Below, in pieces: positions 52,193 to 62,744 of a stretch of 64,000 bases of DNA. The notes under the pieces are model-generated. The model was not told where the DNA came from and searched no databases. It saw only the letters and a list, made by a program, of their open reading frames with translations. This stretch comes from Shewanella sp. KT0246 (lineage in GTDB: Bacteria > Pseudomonadota > Gammaproteobacteria > Enterobacterales > Shewanellaceae). The translations under genes were made by a program, and so were the position numbers. The first letter of the stretch is position 1. Each line of letters starts with the position of its first letter. The stretch covers positions 1 to 64,000 of the forward strand of contig NZ_BPEV01000028.1 of assembly GCF_019654955.1 (NCBI RefSeq). The letters run 5' to 3'.

Positions 52193-54763
52193 CTATTTGG
52201 TTAACCAAATTTCGTCACGGTATGCACTAATAGTGTTGTCACTTGAAAAACGTCCGCTTGCTGCAGTATTTCGAATACTCATTCGCGTCCAATGTTGCTT
52301 GTCTGCATAGGCTTGTGACACCTTGTCTTGGGCAACTTTATAAGCTTCAAAATCTGCGGCGATCATCCATTGATCAAAAGGATCTTCAATAGCATGAATA
52401 ATGCTGTCGAAAATACCCGGTTCCACTAGGTTGAAATGACCACTCTTAAGCATTAATAAAACTTGATTAAGTGCGGTCGACTGTTGAATAAATTGTTGAG
52501 GGTTGTAGTTGGTTTTTAGTTGGCTCACTTGTTCAGCATTCATGCCGAACAAAAAGAAGTTTTCTTCTCCCACCTCTTCTAGCATTTCGATATTAGCGCC
52601 ATCGAGTGTGCCGATAGTCATTGCGCCGTTCATCATGAATTTCATGTTGCCAGTGCCTGATGCTTCTTTGCCTGCTGTTGAAATTTGTTCAGACAAATCA
52701 GTACCCGGACAAATTTTTTCCATCGCACTGACGTTGTAATTGGGTAAGAAGGCAAATCGAAGGTATGGCGTGACGACAGGATCTGAATTGACCATGTGAG
52801 CGACATTGTTAGCTAATTTAATAATTTGCTTTGCCATCGCATAACCAGGCGCTGCTTTACCACCAATAAGCACACAACGTGGATGCAATCCTACGGTGTC
52901 ACCTGCGACAATGCGTTGATACAGGTGTATCACGTGCATAATATTCAGTAACTGACGTTTATATTCATGTATCCGTTTAACTTGCACATCGAACATCATG
53001 TCTGGATCGAACGCCACGTCGCACTCTTCTAATACCAGTTTGGCTAAATCAACTTTGTTGTCGTATTTAACTTGCTGCCATTGCTTCATAAACGCTTTGT
53101 CGTCGGTAAAGGCATTAAGTGCGGTTAACTGAGTTAAATCAGTCACCCATTTATCACCTAAACGTCTGTTTAATAGCTTTGCTAAACGCGGGTTACAATG
53201 AGCCAGCCAGCGTCTTGGGGTCACACCATTGGTTTTGTTATTAAACTTTTGCGGCCACAGTTGGTAAAAGTCTTTAAACAAACCTTTTTTCAATAGTTCG
53301 GTGTGCAGACCTGCGACTCCATTAACCGAAAAGCTGGCGACGATGGCCAAATATGCCATACGAATATGTGGCTCTGGGCCTTCTTCAATAATCGACATAC
53401 CTGCTAATTTGTCGTTATCACCCGGCCAATGATGAGCAACATCTTCTAAATATCGGGCATTAATTTCGTAAATGATTTCTAAAATACGCGGCAACATATT
53501 TCTTAGCATTCGCACAGGCCAGCGCTCTAATGCTTCAGGCAATAAAGTATGGTTGGTGTAGGCTACGCTTTTTGAAGTAATGTCCCATGCTTCATCCCAA
53601 CCTAAACCATAACTATCCATTAATAAGCGCATCATTTCAGGTACGGCGATACTAGGATGGGTATCGTTTAATTGCATGACGTTAAGCTCACTAAAACAGC
53701 TGAAATCCAAGCCATGAACACCAACATAGCGCTGTAAAATATCTTGTAGACTGGCAGATGATAAGAAGTACTGTTGTCTTAATCGTAACTCCTTACCGTT
53801 TTCACTGGCATCATTGGGATACAGCACCATGGTAATTTGTTCAGCTAGATTTTTACGTGCTACCGCTTCGGTGTAATCGCCGTCATTAAACTCTGCTAAA
53901 TCAAAATCATCAGTGGCTTCTGCTTTCCATAAACGTAGAGTATTAATACGACCATTTCTAAAACCTGGTACTGGCATATCATGAGGCACAGCTTTTACAT
54001 CTTGGGTATCTGTCCACACATAATGACGATGGCCTTGTGGGTCGACATAGGATTCTGTGTGACCGAAAAATGGCACTGTGATGGCATGGTTTGCCATGCG
54101 CACTTCCCACGGATTACCTTCTCGCAACCAGCGATCGGGTTGCTCTACTTGATAACCATCAACCAGTTTTTGCTTAAACATGCCGTATTCATAACGAATA
54201 CCGTAACCCACAACTGATAAATCAAGGCTTGCGCAACTGTCTAAGAAACACGCAGCTAAACGTCCTAAACCACCATTGCCTAAACCCGCATCTAACTCTG
54301 CTTCTTGCAGTGTTTCTAATTGAGCAGAATAATCCGTTAACGCATGACGAGTTTCTTCGGTTAAGTCTAAACTCAGTAATGCGTTACCAAGAGTTCGCCC
54401 CATTAAAAACTCTAACGAAAGATACGCCACCTGCTTTTGCTGATATTGATTATCTTTAACTCGTGTATCACGCCATTGTGGCAATAATTGAGATTTAACG
54501 GTTGTCGCTAATGCGCTGTACATGTCATTTACGGCAAGTTCATCACGGCATAATGCGCTGTGAAACTGACGTTCAAAGGTTGCTGCTAAAGTGTCACAAG
54601 GATCGCAATCATTGGTTTTCGACTTGGTGAGCGCTGTTTTTGCTTTTGCAGCAGATTTAGCCTTGGCTGGTGATGCTGACTTTTTCACTTTTTCAACCCT
54701 ATCTGTAACAGCGTTATTATTGGTAACATTACTGGTTGCAGCTTTTCCTTTGGTGACTGGCAT
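52193..54763 (-). CDS. glgP: glycogen phosphorylase GlgP with a basic N-terminal extension
   Basis: An 856-residue GT35 phosphorylase releasing glucose-1-phosphate from alpha-1,4-glucan. The PLP site is in TGNMKFMMNGAMTIGTLDGANIEM near residue 705. The active-site text GLGNGGLGRLAACF (about 160-173), TNHTLLPEALERWP and KRIHEYKRQLLN are all present. The first 50 residues are an added low-complexity segment rich in Lys, Ala and Ser (such as KKSASPAKAKSAAKAK), not found in E. coli GlgP. The catalytic fold starts near residue 55. It is third from the end of the glg cluster, upstream of glgC. Confidence 0.95.
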   Translation of the reverse strand: MPVTKGKAATSNVTNNNAVTDRVEKVKKSASPAKAKSAAKAKTALTKSKTNDCDPCDTLAATFERQFHSALCRDELAVNDMYSALATTVKSQLLPQWRDTRVKDNQYQQKQVAYLSLEFLMGRTLGNALLSLDLTEETRHALTDYSAQLETLQEAELDAGLGNGGLGRLAACFLDSCASLDLSVVGYGIRYEYGMFKQKLVDGYQVEQPDRWLREGNPWEVRMANHAITVPFFGHTESYVDPQGHRHYVWTDTQDVKAVPHDMPVPGFRNGRINTLRLWKAEATDDFDLAEFNDGDYTEAVARKNLAEQITMVLYPNDASENGKELRLRQQYFLSSASLQDILQRYVGVHGLDFSCFSELNVMQLNDTHPSIAVPEMMRLLMDSYGLGWDEAWDITSKSVAYTNHTLLPEALERWPVRMLRNMLPRILEIIYEINARYLEDVAHHWPGDNDKLAGMSIIEEGPEPHIRMAYLAIVASFSVNGVAGLHTELLKKGLFKDFYQLWPQKFNNKTNGVTPRRWLAHCNPRLAKLLNRRLGDKWVTDLTQLTALNAFTDDKAFMKQWQQVKYDNKVDLAKLVLEECDVAFDPDMMFDVQVKRIHEYKRQLLNIMHVIHLYQRIVAGDTVGLHPRCVLIGGKAAPGYAMAKQIIKLANNVAHMVNSDPVVTPYLRFAFLPNYNVSAMEKICPGTDLSEQISTAGKEASGTGNMKFMMNGAMTIGTLDGANIEMLEEVGEENFFLFGMNAEQVSQLKTNYNPQQFIQQSTALNQVLLMLKSGHFNLVEPGIFDSIIHAIEDPFDQWMIAADFEAYKVAQDKVSQAYADKQHWTRMSIRNTAASGRFSSDNTISAYRDEIWLTK

Positions 54764-54890
54764 CGATAAACTCCTTCATAAAACCTATTAAATTCAATTT
54801 CTTGATTACATTTTAAAACCTGAATAAAACATAAATTCTTGACTAATATTCAAACTAACCATTAGCTGATGTTGTTTTTAGTTTTAGTGC

Positions 54891-57128
54891 TCAATCATTA
54901 GGTTTATTGCATGCATGAAATAGCATCAGACTTCGACCAAGTAGGGTCAGCTGTTGGCTACATGCGTAACTGGGTTCAGTCTTTTGGTTATTGGTTTCAT
55001 CAATCGCTTTATCATCAATAGGATTGTCATCGATTGCAGTAATCAGCACTTTCACTTTGCTTTTTGCAAGTAAACTTTCAATATCTGCATTATCAAGTTG
55101 TTGAGTGTTAATCAGTGGCTGCCATTGATTAAATCTATCAATGACAGGCAGAACAAATTGCTGTGACTGCTCATCGGCATTGAGTAATAGCAACAAAGCT
55201 TGAGGGTGTTGATAAGGCGGTAAAGTTTCGCACGTCAGTACTACTGCAAGTGTTCGCGCTTCAAATTCACTCCACTGTCGTTTAGCCATTGGTTCACCAT
55301 GACGGCTATACCAGATAAAGCCATTGTCATATTGATCTTCAGGCTGGTGAATAAACTCTCTGTGACACAAGACAGGAAATCGCTTACGTAACTTGATGAG
55401 CTCTGTCGTAAATTCCACCAGCGGCCAATCAATATTTTGCCAATCAATCCAACAAATACGGTTATCTTGGCAGTAAGCATTATTGTTACCTTGCTGACTG
55501 TGACCCATTTCATCGCCGCTTAATAACATTGGCACACCTTGGGACAACATTAAGGTGGTTAATAGATTTCGTTGCTGACGAGAACGGACTTTTAGGATTT
55601 CTCTATTATCTGTTTTCCCTTCAGCACCATAGTTACAGCTGAGGTTTTCATGGTGACCGTCTCGGTTATCTTCGCCATTCGCTAGGTTATGACGCTGCTC
55701 GAAACTCACCACATCATGCAAAGTAAAACCATCATGGCTGGTAATAAAGTTAATACTGGCTGATGGGCTACGACCATGATGCTCAAAAAAGTCACCTGAA
55801 CCATGAAAACGGCGGGCAAACTCAGGCAGCATGCCGTTATCACCGCGCCAAAATCGGCGCATAGTGTCACGATAACGGTCATTCCACTCGCTAAATGCAA
55901 TTGGATAATTACCCAATTGATATCCACCGGGGCCAATATCCCAAGGCTCAGCAATCAGTTTCACTTGACACAAAACAGGATCTTGACAAAGCGCGTCAAA
56001 GAACCCGCAGCCGGGATCAAAACCATAAGTTTCACGGCCAAGACAACTGGCTAAGTCGAATCTAAAGCCATCCACTCCCATTACCTCGACCCAATATCGA
56101 AGTGAGTCCATAATTAATTGCAGCACTTGCGGATGATTGGAGTTAAAGGTATTACCGCAGCCGGTATCGTTAATATATAAGCGTTGTTCATTCGGTACTA
56201 AACGATAATAACTGGCGTTATCGATACCGCGGAAACTCAATGTGGGCCCTAAACGATTCCCTTCTGCGGTATGGTTATAAACCACATCCAAAATGACTTC
56301 GATATTGGCGTCATGAAATGCGTCCACCATCTCCCTGAACTCAGTGATAGTGTCACCACTCAAATAGCTCGGATTCGGAGCAAAAAAGCCAATACTGTTA
56401 TAGCCCCAGTAATTACTCAGCTGCTTTTCAACTAAAAAAGGTTCGTTAAAAAAGCTTTGAATCGGGAGTAACTCAATACAGTTAACCCCAAGTTGGCTTA
56501 AGTACTGGATAGAACTCTTTGAGGCTAAACCTGCAAAAGTACCTTTAACGTCATCATCAACCTCATGATTAAGTACACTGAAACCTTTGACGTGGGTTTC
56601 GTAAATGATGCTTTGCTCAAGAGGAATATTGAGGCGTTTTACTGGTTTTTGTTTTAAAGCGCGATCGTCAATGACCACACATTTGGGCATATACTGAGCG
56701 TTATCAATTTCACAAAAGGACAAGTCAGAGCCAGTATTGGTTAACTCATAGCCATAATTGGCATCATTAGGTTCGAGTTCACCCAGTAATTGCTTGGCAT
56801 AAGGGTCAAGTAACAGTTTATTGTGATTAAAACGATGACCAAGTAATGGCTCATAGGGACCATAAACTCGATAACCGTATAACTGCCCTGCGCTTATTCC
56901 CTCAAGGTAACCATGCCAAACCTGTCTGGTTTTTGCCGTTAAACAAATCTGTTGTTCGTTTAAGCCAAACTTATCGAAAATACATATCACAACTTTGGTG
57001 GCATTAGCTGAAAACAAAGCAAAGTTAACCCCGTTGTCATCAACTGTAGAGCCAAGCGGATAAGGCTTACCTGCAAACAAACTGACATTGCCAGTGAATA
57101 TATTTGATTGAACATGCTCAGTAGGCAT
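54891..57128 (-). CDS. glgX: glycogen debranching enzyme GlgX
   Basis: A 745-residue GH13 isoamylase-type enzyme that cuts alpha-1,6 branches trimmed by phosphorylase. An N-terminal CBM48-like region (about 15-140: GSTVDDNGVNFALFSANA, YGYRVYGP) precedes the catalytic barrel with DVVYNHTAEG, nucleophile Asp in DGFRFDLASCLGR, Glu in KLIAEPWDIG and Asp in FITSHDGFTLHD. A C-terminal beta domain ends the protein, with a polar extension (IDDNPIDDKAIDETNNQKTE) near residue 705. Its ATG follows GAGGA and it starts 2 bases after glgB ends, so the two are translated together. Confidence 0.95.
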   Translation of the reverse strand: MPTEHVQSNIFTGNVSLFAGKPYPLGSTVDDNGVNFALFSANATKVVICIFDKFGLNEQQICLTAKTRQVWHGYLEGISAGQLYGYRVYGPYEPLLGHRFNHNKLLLDPYAKQLLGELEPNDANYGYELTNTGSDLSFCEIDNAQYMPKCVVIDDRALKQKPVKRLNIPLEQSIIYETHVKGFSVLNHEVDDDVKGTFAGLASKSSIQYLSQLGVNCIELLPIQSFFNEPFLVEKQLSNYWGYNSIGFFAPNPSYLSGDTITEFREMVDAFHDANIEVILDVVYNHTAEGNRLGPTLSFRGIDNASYYRLVPNEQRLYINDTGCGNTFNSNHPQVLQLIMDSLRYWVEVMGVDGFRFDLASCLGRETYGFDPGCGFFDALCQDPVLCQVKLIAEPWDIGPGGYQLGNYPIAFSEWNDRYRDTMRRFWRGDNGMLPEFARRFHGSGDFFEHHGRSPSASINFITSHDGFTLHDVVSFEQRHNLANGEDNRDGHHENLSCNYGAEGKTDNREILKVRSRQQRNLLTTLMLSQGVPMLLSGDEMGHSQQGNNNAYCQDNRICWIDWQNIDWPLVEFTTELIKLRKRFPVLCHREFIHQPEDQYDNGFIWYSRHGEPMAKRQWSEFEARTLAVVLTCETLPPYQHPQALLLLLNADEQSQQFVLPVIDRFNQWQPLINTQQLDNADIESLLAKSKVKVLITAIDDNPIDDKAIDETNNQKTEPSYACSQQLTLLGRSLMLFHACNKPND

Positions 57129-57130
57129 AA

Positions 57131-59359
57131 TCAGTCCTCTTCATGTTCAATATCGTTGTTAACCGCTAATACCAAGCAACTTAATGGCGGAACAGTCATT
57201 ACCCCGCTAGTTTGCATTCCTTGCCATGGCACGTTTTCTTGTTCAATAATGCAGTTTACGACACCGCTACCTCCATAAAAATTCATATCACTATTGAGTA
57301 CTTCGACGTATTTATTAGCGCTTGGTAAACCGACTCGAAAATGATGATGCACTTGTGGCGTCATATTAATGATAAAAATCAAATGGTCATCAGAAGATTT
57401 GGCATAACGAATAAAACTAAACACACTGTCTTGGCTGTTATCACAATCGAGCCACTGAAAGCCGGATGTATGATGGTCAAGCTCATACATACAAGAATGG
57501 TGCTGATAAAGGTTATTTAAATCTCGTACCCAATTTTGCATCCCTTGGTGTGGAGCAAACTGTAATAAATGCCAATCAAGACTTTGGTTATGATTCCATT
57601 CGTCACGCTGTGCAAACTCTGACCCCATAAAGATGAGTTTCTTACCCGGTTGCCCCCACATTAAGCCGAAGTAAGCGCGTAAAGTGGCGAATTTTTGCCA
57701 ATCATCACCAGGTATTTTATGCAGCAACGAACCTTTACCATGAACCACTTCGTCATGACTAACCGATAAAATAAATTGCTCTGTATAGGCGTAAACCAAA
57801 GCGAATGTCAGTTCGTGATGATGGTGACAGCGATAAATGGGGTCGCGTTTTAAGTAACTCAAGCTGTCATTCATCCAGCCCATGTTCCATTTAAAGCCAA
57901 AACCCAAGCCTCCGTTGTCAGTTGAGTTAGTCACTCCCGGCCAAGCAGTCGACTCCTCAGCAATCATGGTGACACCGGGAAAAGCCGCATAAATACGCTC
58001 GTTAAGTAGTTTCAAAAACTCAATAGCTTGAATGTTTTCACGGCCGCCATATTCATTAGGCAACCATTGGCCTGAGTCGCGGCTGTAATCGAGATAAAGC
58101 ATAGACGAAACTGCATCTAAACGTAGGCCGTCAAAATGAAACTCTTCTAACCAATAACAGGCATTACTGAGTAAAAAGCTTTGTACTTCGCCACGGCCAT
58201 AATTAAAAATTAATGTATCCCAGTCAGGGTGTTCACCTTTACGAGGGTCTTCATGTTCATACAAACAGCTGCCATCAAACTTCGATAAACCATGGGGATC
58301 TTTAGGAAAGTGAGCTGGCACCCAATCTAATAGCACACCAATGTCACGCTGATGACAGGCATCAATAAATGCCTTTAAACCAACGGGATCACCAAAACGA
58401 TAAGTGGAAGCAAACAAACCTACAGGTTGATAACCCCAAGAGCCATCAAACGGGTATTCACTGATTGGCATTATCTGTAAGTGGGTAAACCCCATTTCTT
58501 CAACATAGGGGATGAGATCATCAATCAAGTCTTGATAACTAAGGTATTCATCGCCCCATTCACCTTTGCGCTTCCATGATGCTAAGTGCACTTCATAAGT
58601 CGACATAGGCGCTTGATGCAATTGCTTTTTAGCCCGCTCTTTGAGCCAAACACTATCATTCCACTGATAGTCATGCTTTGCAGGTATAACCGATGAGTTA
58701 CCCGGCGCCGACTGCATTTGTACTGCATAGGGATCGGCCTTTTCTATCTGCTCACCATATTGATTCGTAATTTGAAATTTATAAAATTGTCCCGCGCAGG
58801 CATTGGGTAAAAATATCTCCCAAATGCCGTTGCTTGGATGAAAACGCATTACGTGCTGTCTGACATCCCAGTGATTAAAATCACCCACCAAAGCTACTCG
58901 CTGTGCATTCGGCGCCCAAACACAAAAGTGTACCCCTTCAACGCCTTGGTTTTCTTTCCAGTTTGCGCCTAAAAACTGATAGCTTTTTTGTTGTTTACCT
59001 TCAGCAAATAGATACACATCATTTGGGTCAATTAAACTGCCAAATTGATAGGGGTCGATTATGGTTTCGACACTCATTGGGTAGGTCACTTTCAAGCTGT
59101 ATAAGAAAGGCTTTACCCGTCTTCCCATTACTCCTGCAAATAGTCCTTGGTCATCCATTTTTGATAGCGAAGCAATTTTTTTGCCGTCTTTTAAACTCAA
59201 CACTTCAACTGCAACGGCGCCTTTAACAAAACAGCGCACGATTAATGACTTAGCATTTTCCGCTTTATGCATACCTAACAATGAAAACACATCAGTGTAA
59301 TCACCGTTTAAAATTGCGATATCAGTTCCATGATTAAAAAATGGGGCATTAGTCGTCAT
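57131..59359 (-). CDS. glgB: 1,4-alpha-glucan branching enzyme GlgB
   Basis: A 742-residue GH13 branching enzyme that makes alpha-1,6 branches. An N-terminal region (about 1-125) precedes CBM48 (about 135-235, with [24 protein letters not shown]). The barrel follows with [16 protein letters not shown], nucleophile Asp in [17 protein letters not shown], Glu in [14 protein letters not shown] and Asp in [12 protein letters not shown]. Length is close to E. coli GlgB (728). The ATG at 59359 follows GGAG. It is second in the cluster after malQ, which ends 46 bases before it, and 2 bases before glgX. Confidence 0.96.
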   Translation of the reverse strand: MTTNAPFFNHGTDIAILNGDYTDVFSLLGMHKAENAKSLIVRCFVKGAVAVEVLSLKDGKKIASLSKMDDQGLFAGVMGRRVKPFLYSLKVTYPMSVETIIDPYQFGSLIDPNDVYLFAEGKQQKSYQFLGANWKENQGVEGVHFCVWAPNAQRVALVGDFNHWDVRQHVMRFHPSNGIWEIFLPNACAGQFYKFQITNQYGEQIEKADPYAVQMQSAPGNSSVIPAKHDYQWNDSVWLKERAKKQLHQAPMSTYEVHLASWKRKGEWGDEYLSYQDLIDDLIPYVEEMGFTHLQIMPISEYPFDGSWGYQPVGLFASTYRFGDPVGLKAFIDACHQRDIGVLLDWVPAHFPKDPHGLSKFDGSCLYEHEDPRKGEHPDWDTLIFNYGRGEVQSFLLSNACYWLEEFHFDGLRLDAVSSMLYLDYSRDSGQWLPNEYGGRENIQAIEFLKLLNERIYAAFPGVTMIAEESTAWPGVTNSTDNGGLGFGFKWNMGWMNDSLSYLKRDPIYRCHHHHELTFALVYAYTEQFILSVSHDEVVHGKGSLLHKIPGDDWQKFATLRAYFGLMWGQPGKKLIFMGSEFAQRDEWNHNQSLDWHLLQFAPHQGMQNWVRDLNNLYQHHSCMYELDHHTSGFQWLDCDNSQDSVFSFIRYAKSSDDHLIFIINMTPQVHHHFRVGLPSANKYVEVLNSDMNFYGGSGVVNCIIEQENVPWQGMQTSGVMTVPPLSCLVLAVNNDIEHEED

Positions 59360-59405
59360 TGGTTATTGCTCCGTTTAAAAGTTAATTTATTTCCGCTAAG
59401 ACTTA

Positions 59406-61691
59406 CTACTTAATGCAATCCGTCAGCTTTTGTATTTGTTGACTATATTCAGGCACTTTGCCGTGGCGAACTTGGTTGATTATTTTTAGCTTTTGCTTTA
59501 CTTCATCTGACGCCATAATCTGCTCTAAACTCACAGATAATCGACGTTGCCAGTTGGAGTATTCTTTCCAAGTTCCGGGGATATTTATCGGTTTGGTTTC
59601 ATCAATTAAATCGTCTATTTGCACGCTATAGAGCATCGACTCACCTGATGCCGTTAATGAAAACCATGCAGGTAATAATTGATTTAAACTGAGAGTTTCA
59701 ACCACGGTTTGTGGCATAAGTAATTGTTGTTCTTTAAGTAAATTAACCAGTTGTTGCTTTTCACTTTCACGTTGCTGTAAAGATGTTTGAAACTGCTCAT
59801 AATCAATTAATTCAAGTTCATGCCTAAGCTTAATGTCATCGTTACTCCACCATGCTGAAAGAGTCGGAACATCATGATTTGCTAGCATCATTAAACTATG
59901 GGGTTTATAGAACTCAGGCGCAGAAAAGCCATGATGATTTTTGGTGAAGTAGAACAATTCATTTGAAAAGATTTTCGCTTTAGATAAGTTTTGCACAATC
60001 TCTGGCGGAACAATGCCTAAATCCTCACCAATGAGTAGACATTGCGCCCGCTGGCTTTCGAGACACAAAATGGCGAGTAAGGTATCAAGTGGATAATAAA
60101 CATAAGCGCCTTTACCGTTATCAGTGTCTGTTGGCCACCACCATAAACGCAGTAATCCCATAACATGATCGATGCGTAAACCGCCACAAGACTGCATATT
60201 AGAGCGGATTAACGAGATAAAATGTTTGAAGTTATTTTGCTGTAGATTAATTGGATCAAGCGGTGTTAATCCCCAATTTTGGCCTTGTGGCGCAAACGGA
60301 TCTGGCGGCGCACCGATACTGGCTTGCTGACAAAAATAGCCGCTGTTTTGTTGAACCTCAGCACCATTAGGTGATGCCCCAACAGCCATATCCCTGACAA
60401 GCCCTATTAGCATGCCAACTGACTTCGATTTTAATTGGCATATGGCGAGTTGTTCAGAAGCAATAAATTGCAGATAACAGATAAAATCTGCATCAGAGCC
60501 AGTATCACTGTTGTTAGAGCATGTTTTTATCAGCTCAGTGTGATGGGTAACATACTGAGCTAATGCTTCCCCTTGTTGCTGTTTAAATTGATTAAATTGA
60601 TCGTAGCGCTTGGTCCTAACTAATCTATTCTTGCTAATAAATGCATTAAAAAGCAGACGGTATATCGTATATTTGAGATCATATACAGCAGCATAATTAA
60701 GTAAGCTGCCGTTAATTAAATATGCCCTTTTGTCTTGGAACTCTTGGGACTCTATTTGGTTAGCAATGCAGGCATATTCATCAACTGATTCAATATGAAT
60801 ATATAAAGGATTTAACCAGCGGCGATCGTCTGGACTATAAGGACTGAGATTGTTAGGTAAATCTAGCGCATGCAATGGATTAAGTAATATAAAATCAGCG
60901 CCTTGTTCAGCCGAATAACTAATGAGTTTCAGTAAATCGTTAAAATCTCCTATTCCCCATTGTGTATCGCTCTTGATGCTATATAACTGAGTACTTATTC
61001 CCCAAGGTTTGTGTGTATCGCTGTTGTTACAGAAGTTATTGCTTCTGAAATCGTTGCTACTGAAATCGTTATTGTTAATGCTTTTAGTTCTGATGTTTTT
61101 AGTACCGATAATGTCAGAGCTAGAGCTGTCACTATCAATGCTACCGCAATATGCACTTCGAGGAGTAAGCATATATTGGCCTGTATAAGTGTGAACAAAA
61201 TTGTCAGACTCAACGGCCAAGCTAATTTGATGGTAACCCAGACCAACAGGGATATTGGATAGTTGGCTTAAGGAGTATTGGTATTTAAAATAATTACAGT
61301 CACCAACTCGGTAATCCCCCGCTACAGTTAATTGGTTACTGTGGATCTGAAAGCGATAGGTGTCATTAAGCTCAGTCACTAACTCGAAACGAAGGTTTCC
61401 GTCAAAAGTTTCGGGAAGATATACCTCAACACTTGGTGTATCCACATAGCTCCATTGAAATTGACGCAGTGGATTTAACCAAGGTTTCACGTCTAGCTCA
61501 TAAATACGTTGTTCAATATAAGAGCCAGACAATACATCTGCATCAGATTGGCGCTGCAAGCCTAAATAGCCCAAGCACATTGACTTAAGAATTCCATTTC
61601 TATCTTCAGGGCTGATCTGAACATTGTTGCCAAAGCAATCAATAAACTCTGCCCCTACGCCTTGCAAATATAGTAACTTCTCCAGTCCCAT
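59406..61691 (-). CDS. malQ: 4-alpha-glucanotransferase MalQ
   Basis: A 761-residue GH77 amylomaltase that rearranges maltodextrins; first gene of the glycogen cluster. Catalytic residues are Asp in GGLRIDHVMGLLRLWW, Glu in LIGEDLGIVPPEI and Asp in MLANHDVPTLSAWW. The N-terminal part (about 1-180) is the GlgB-like beta domain found in long bacterial MalQ. Between the two regions lies a low-complexity segment (about residues 190-230) rich in Ser, Asn and Asp, encoded by 15-bp tandem repeats. The frame opens at 61715; the ATG at 61691 (MGLEKLLYLQG) has GAGGAAG upstream and is preferred. Confidence 0.94.
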   Translation of the reverse strand: MGLEKLLYLQGVGAEFIDCFGNNVQISPEDRNGILKSMCLGYLGLQRQSDADVLSGSYIEQRIYELDVKPWLNPLRQFQWSYVDTPSVEVYLPETFDGNLRFELVTELNDTYRFQIHSNQLTVAGDYRVGDCNYFKYQYSLSQLSNIPVGLGYHQISLAVESDNFVHTYTGQYMLTPRSAYCGSIDSDSSSSDIIGTKNIRTKSINNNDFSSNDFRSNNFCNNSDTHKPWGISTQLYSIKSDTQWGIGDFNDLLKLISYSAEQGADFILLNPLHALDLPNNLSPYSPDDRRWLNPLYIHIESVDEYACIANQIESQEFQDKRAYLINGSLLNYAAVYDLKYTIYRLLFNAFISKNRLVRTKRYDQFNQFKQQQGEALAQYVTHHTELIKTCSNNSDTGSDADFICYLQFIASEQLAICQLKSKSVGMLIGLVRDMAVGASPNGAEVQQNSGYFCQQASIGAPPDPFAPQGQNWGLTPLDPINLQQNNFKHFISLIRSNMQSCGGLRIDHVMGLLRLWWWPTDTDNGKGAYVYYPLDTLLAILCLESQRAQCLLIGEDLGIVPPEIVQNLSKAKIFSNELFYFTKNHHGFSAPEFYKPHSLMMLANHDVPTLSAWWSNDDIKLRHELELIDYEQFQTSLQQRESEKQQLVNLLKEQQLLMPQTVVETLSLNQLLPAWFSLTASGESMLYSVQIDDLIDETKPINIPGTWKEYSNWQRRLSVSLEQIMASDEVKQKLKIINQVRHGKVPEYSQQIQKLTDCIK
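61021..61080. repeat. 15-bp-period minisatellite inside malQ
   Basis: Four units of 15 bases (61021, 61036, 61051, 61066); the second and third share TTGCT-CTGAAA. They encode NNDFS, SNDFR and SNNFC-like 5-residue units in the linker. Degenerate copies may extend to about 61125. Confidence 0.75.
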
Positions 61692-62121
61692 ATTTGTCTT
61701 CCTCGCGAATAACATAACTGGTTAATAACTCAGCAGTAACCATGCCAGTAAAACATCACAGTTTAACTACAGTGATATTTCATTCTAGTGACAAAATATA
61801 TTATTTAAATTCAGAAACTTAGAAAGGAAGGATTTGGGAGAGTAAAATTCATCCGTTTGAATTATTAGATTTGAATTTATTTTTTCTATATGTTTTGGTG
61901 CAAAAATGCACAAACCAAGTGCATCTAACAAGTTAGAATTCACAAGAAACCAATATGACATCAATAAGATTTTTAATTCATACTTTAAAATCAACAATCT
62001 CGAGAGTGAATATGGTAATTTAAACTTTGCTAATAATCATGTGGCAGATAGAGTTTTGCAAAGTAATCTTTTCAGACAATATTTCAATTGTATTTAATCG
62101 ATAAGGGGAAAATGAAGCTTA
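61692..62121. other. divergent intergenic region between malQ and the CoA-pyrophosphatase-type gene
   Basis: About 430 A+T-rich bases. Two opposing ORFs (61785-61997 minus and 61906-62097 plus) overlap each other and lack ribosome sites, so neither is called. GTGCA-AAAA-TGCAC at 61898-61911 is a small palindrome. The promoter of the malQ-glg cluster should be here. Confidence 0.55.
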
Positions 62122-62703
62122 ATGAACACAAATCAATTTAATGTGCATTTTTCTCTTCAGCGTTTAGCCACTGAAATAAGCTCTGCGCCAATTAATAAAA
62201 GCTTGCGTAAAGCTGCTGTTCTAGTGCCCTTGTTGGAAGTTAATGGTCAACTGCAAATATTACTCACTCGACGAGCTCTGCATTTACGAGCGCATCCAGG
62301 GCAATACAGTTTTCCTGGTGGTAAAGTAGATGATGCTGATAACAGTTTGGTGGAAACCGCATTAAGAGAAGCTGATGAAGAAATTGGGTTGTCGCCTGAC
62401 AATGTGACCATTGTGGGTAGCTTCCCATCCCATGCGACATTCACAGGCTTTGAAGTCACGCCGATAATCGGGTTAATTAATCAGCCATTTGATATTATTT
62501 TAGATCCAGGTGAAGTAGCTGAAACGTTCTGGGTGCCACTGCAATACTTTACTAATGCTAACAACCGCTACACCTTTAGCTTTTTCCGAAACGGCAATGA
62601 CTTTGACGTACACTATATGCCATATAAAGGTAAGTTTATTTGGGGCGTAACTGCTGCCATTATTGATTTACTTTGCCGTCATATTGAATTATCAAAAAGC
62701 TAA
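62122..62703 (+). CDS. CoA pyrophosphatase-type Nudix hydrolase (NudL-like)
   Basis: A 193-residue Nudix protein. The CoA-type motif comes before the box: LTRRALHLRAHPGQYSFPGGKVDDADNSL (about residues 51-79), in which LRxHxGQxxFPGG marks the NudL/YeaB group. The Nudix box continues ETALREADEEIG. A C-terminal PYKGKFIWGVTAAI segment agrees with NudL. It should hydrolyse coenzyme A and related nucleotides to 4'-phosphopantetheine and adenosine 3',5'-bisphosphate. Its neighbours pabB, fumA and asnS recall the Shewanella arrangement, but here the glycogen cluster and zur lie in between. The ATG at 62122 lacks a close ribosome site. Confidence 0.82.
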   Translation: MNTNQFNVHFSLQRLATEISSAPINKSLRKAAVLVPLLEVNGQLQILLTRRALHLRAHPGQYSFPGGKVDDADNSLVETALREADEEIGLSPDNVTIVGSFPSHATFTGFEVTPIIGLINQPFDIILDPGEVAETFWVPLQYFTNANNRYTFSFFRNGNDFDVHYMPYKGKFIWGVTAAIIDLLCRHIELSKS

Positions 62704-62744
62704 AATTAAATTCCAACCCTAATTAAAGCCAATTATTACTACAG

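Noticed and set aside
61785..62097. Two overlapping ORFs of about 63-70 codons upstream of malQ
   Set aside because: They oppose and overlap each other, have no ribosome site, and show A+T-driven composition (Asn, Lys, Leu and Ile rich). I saw no family.
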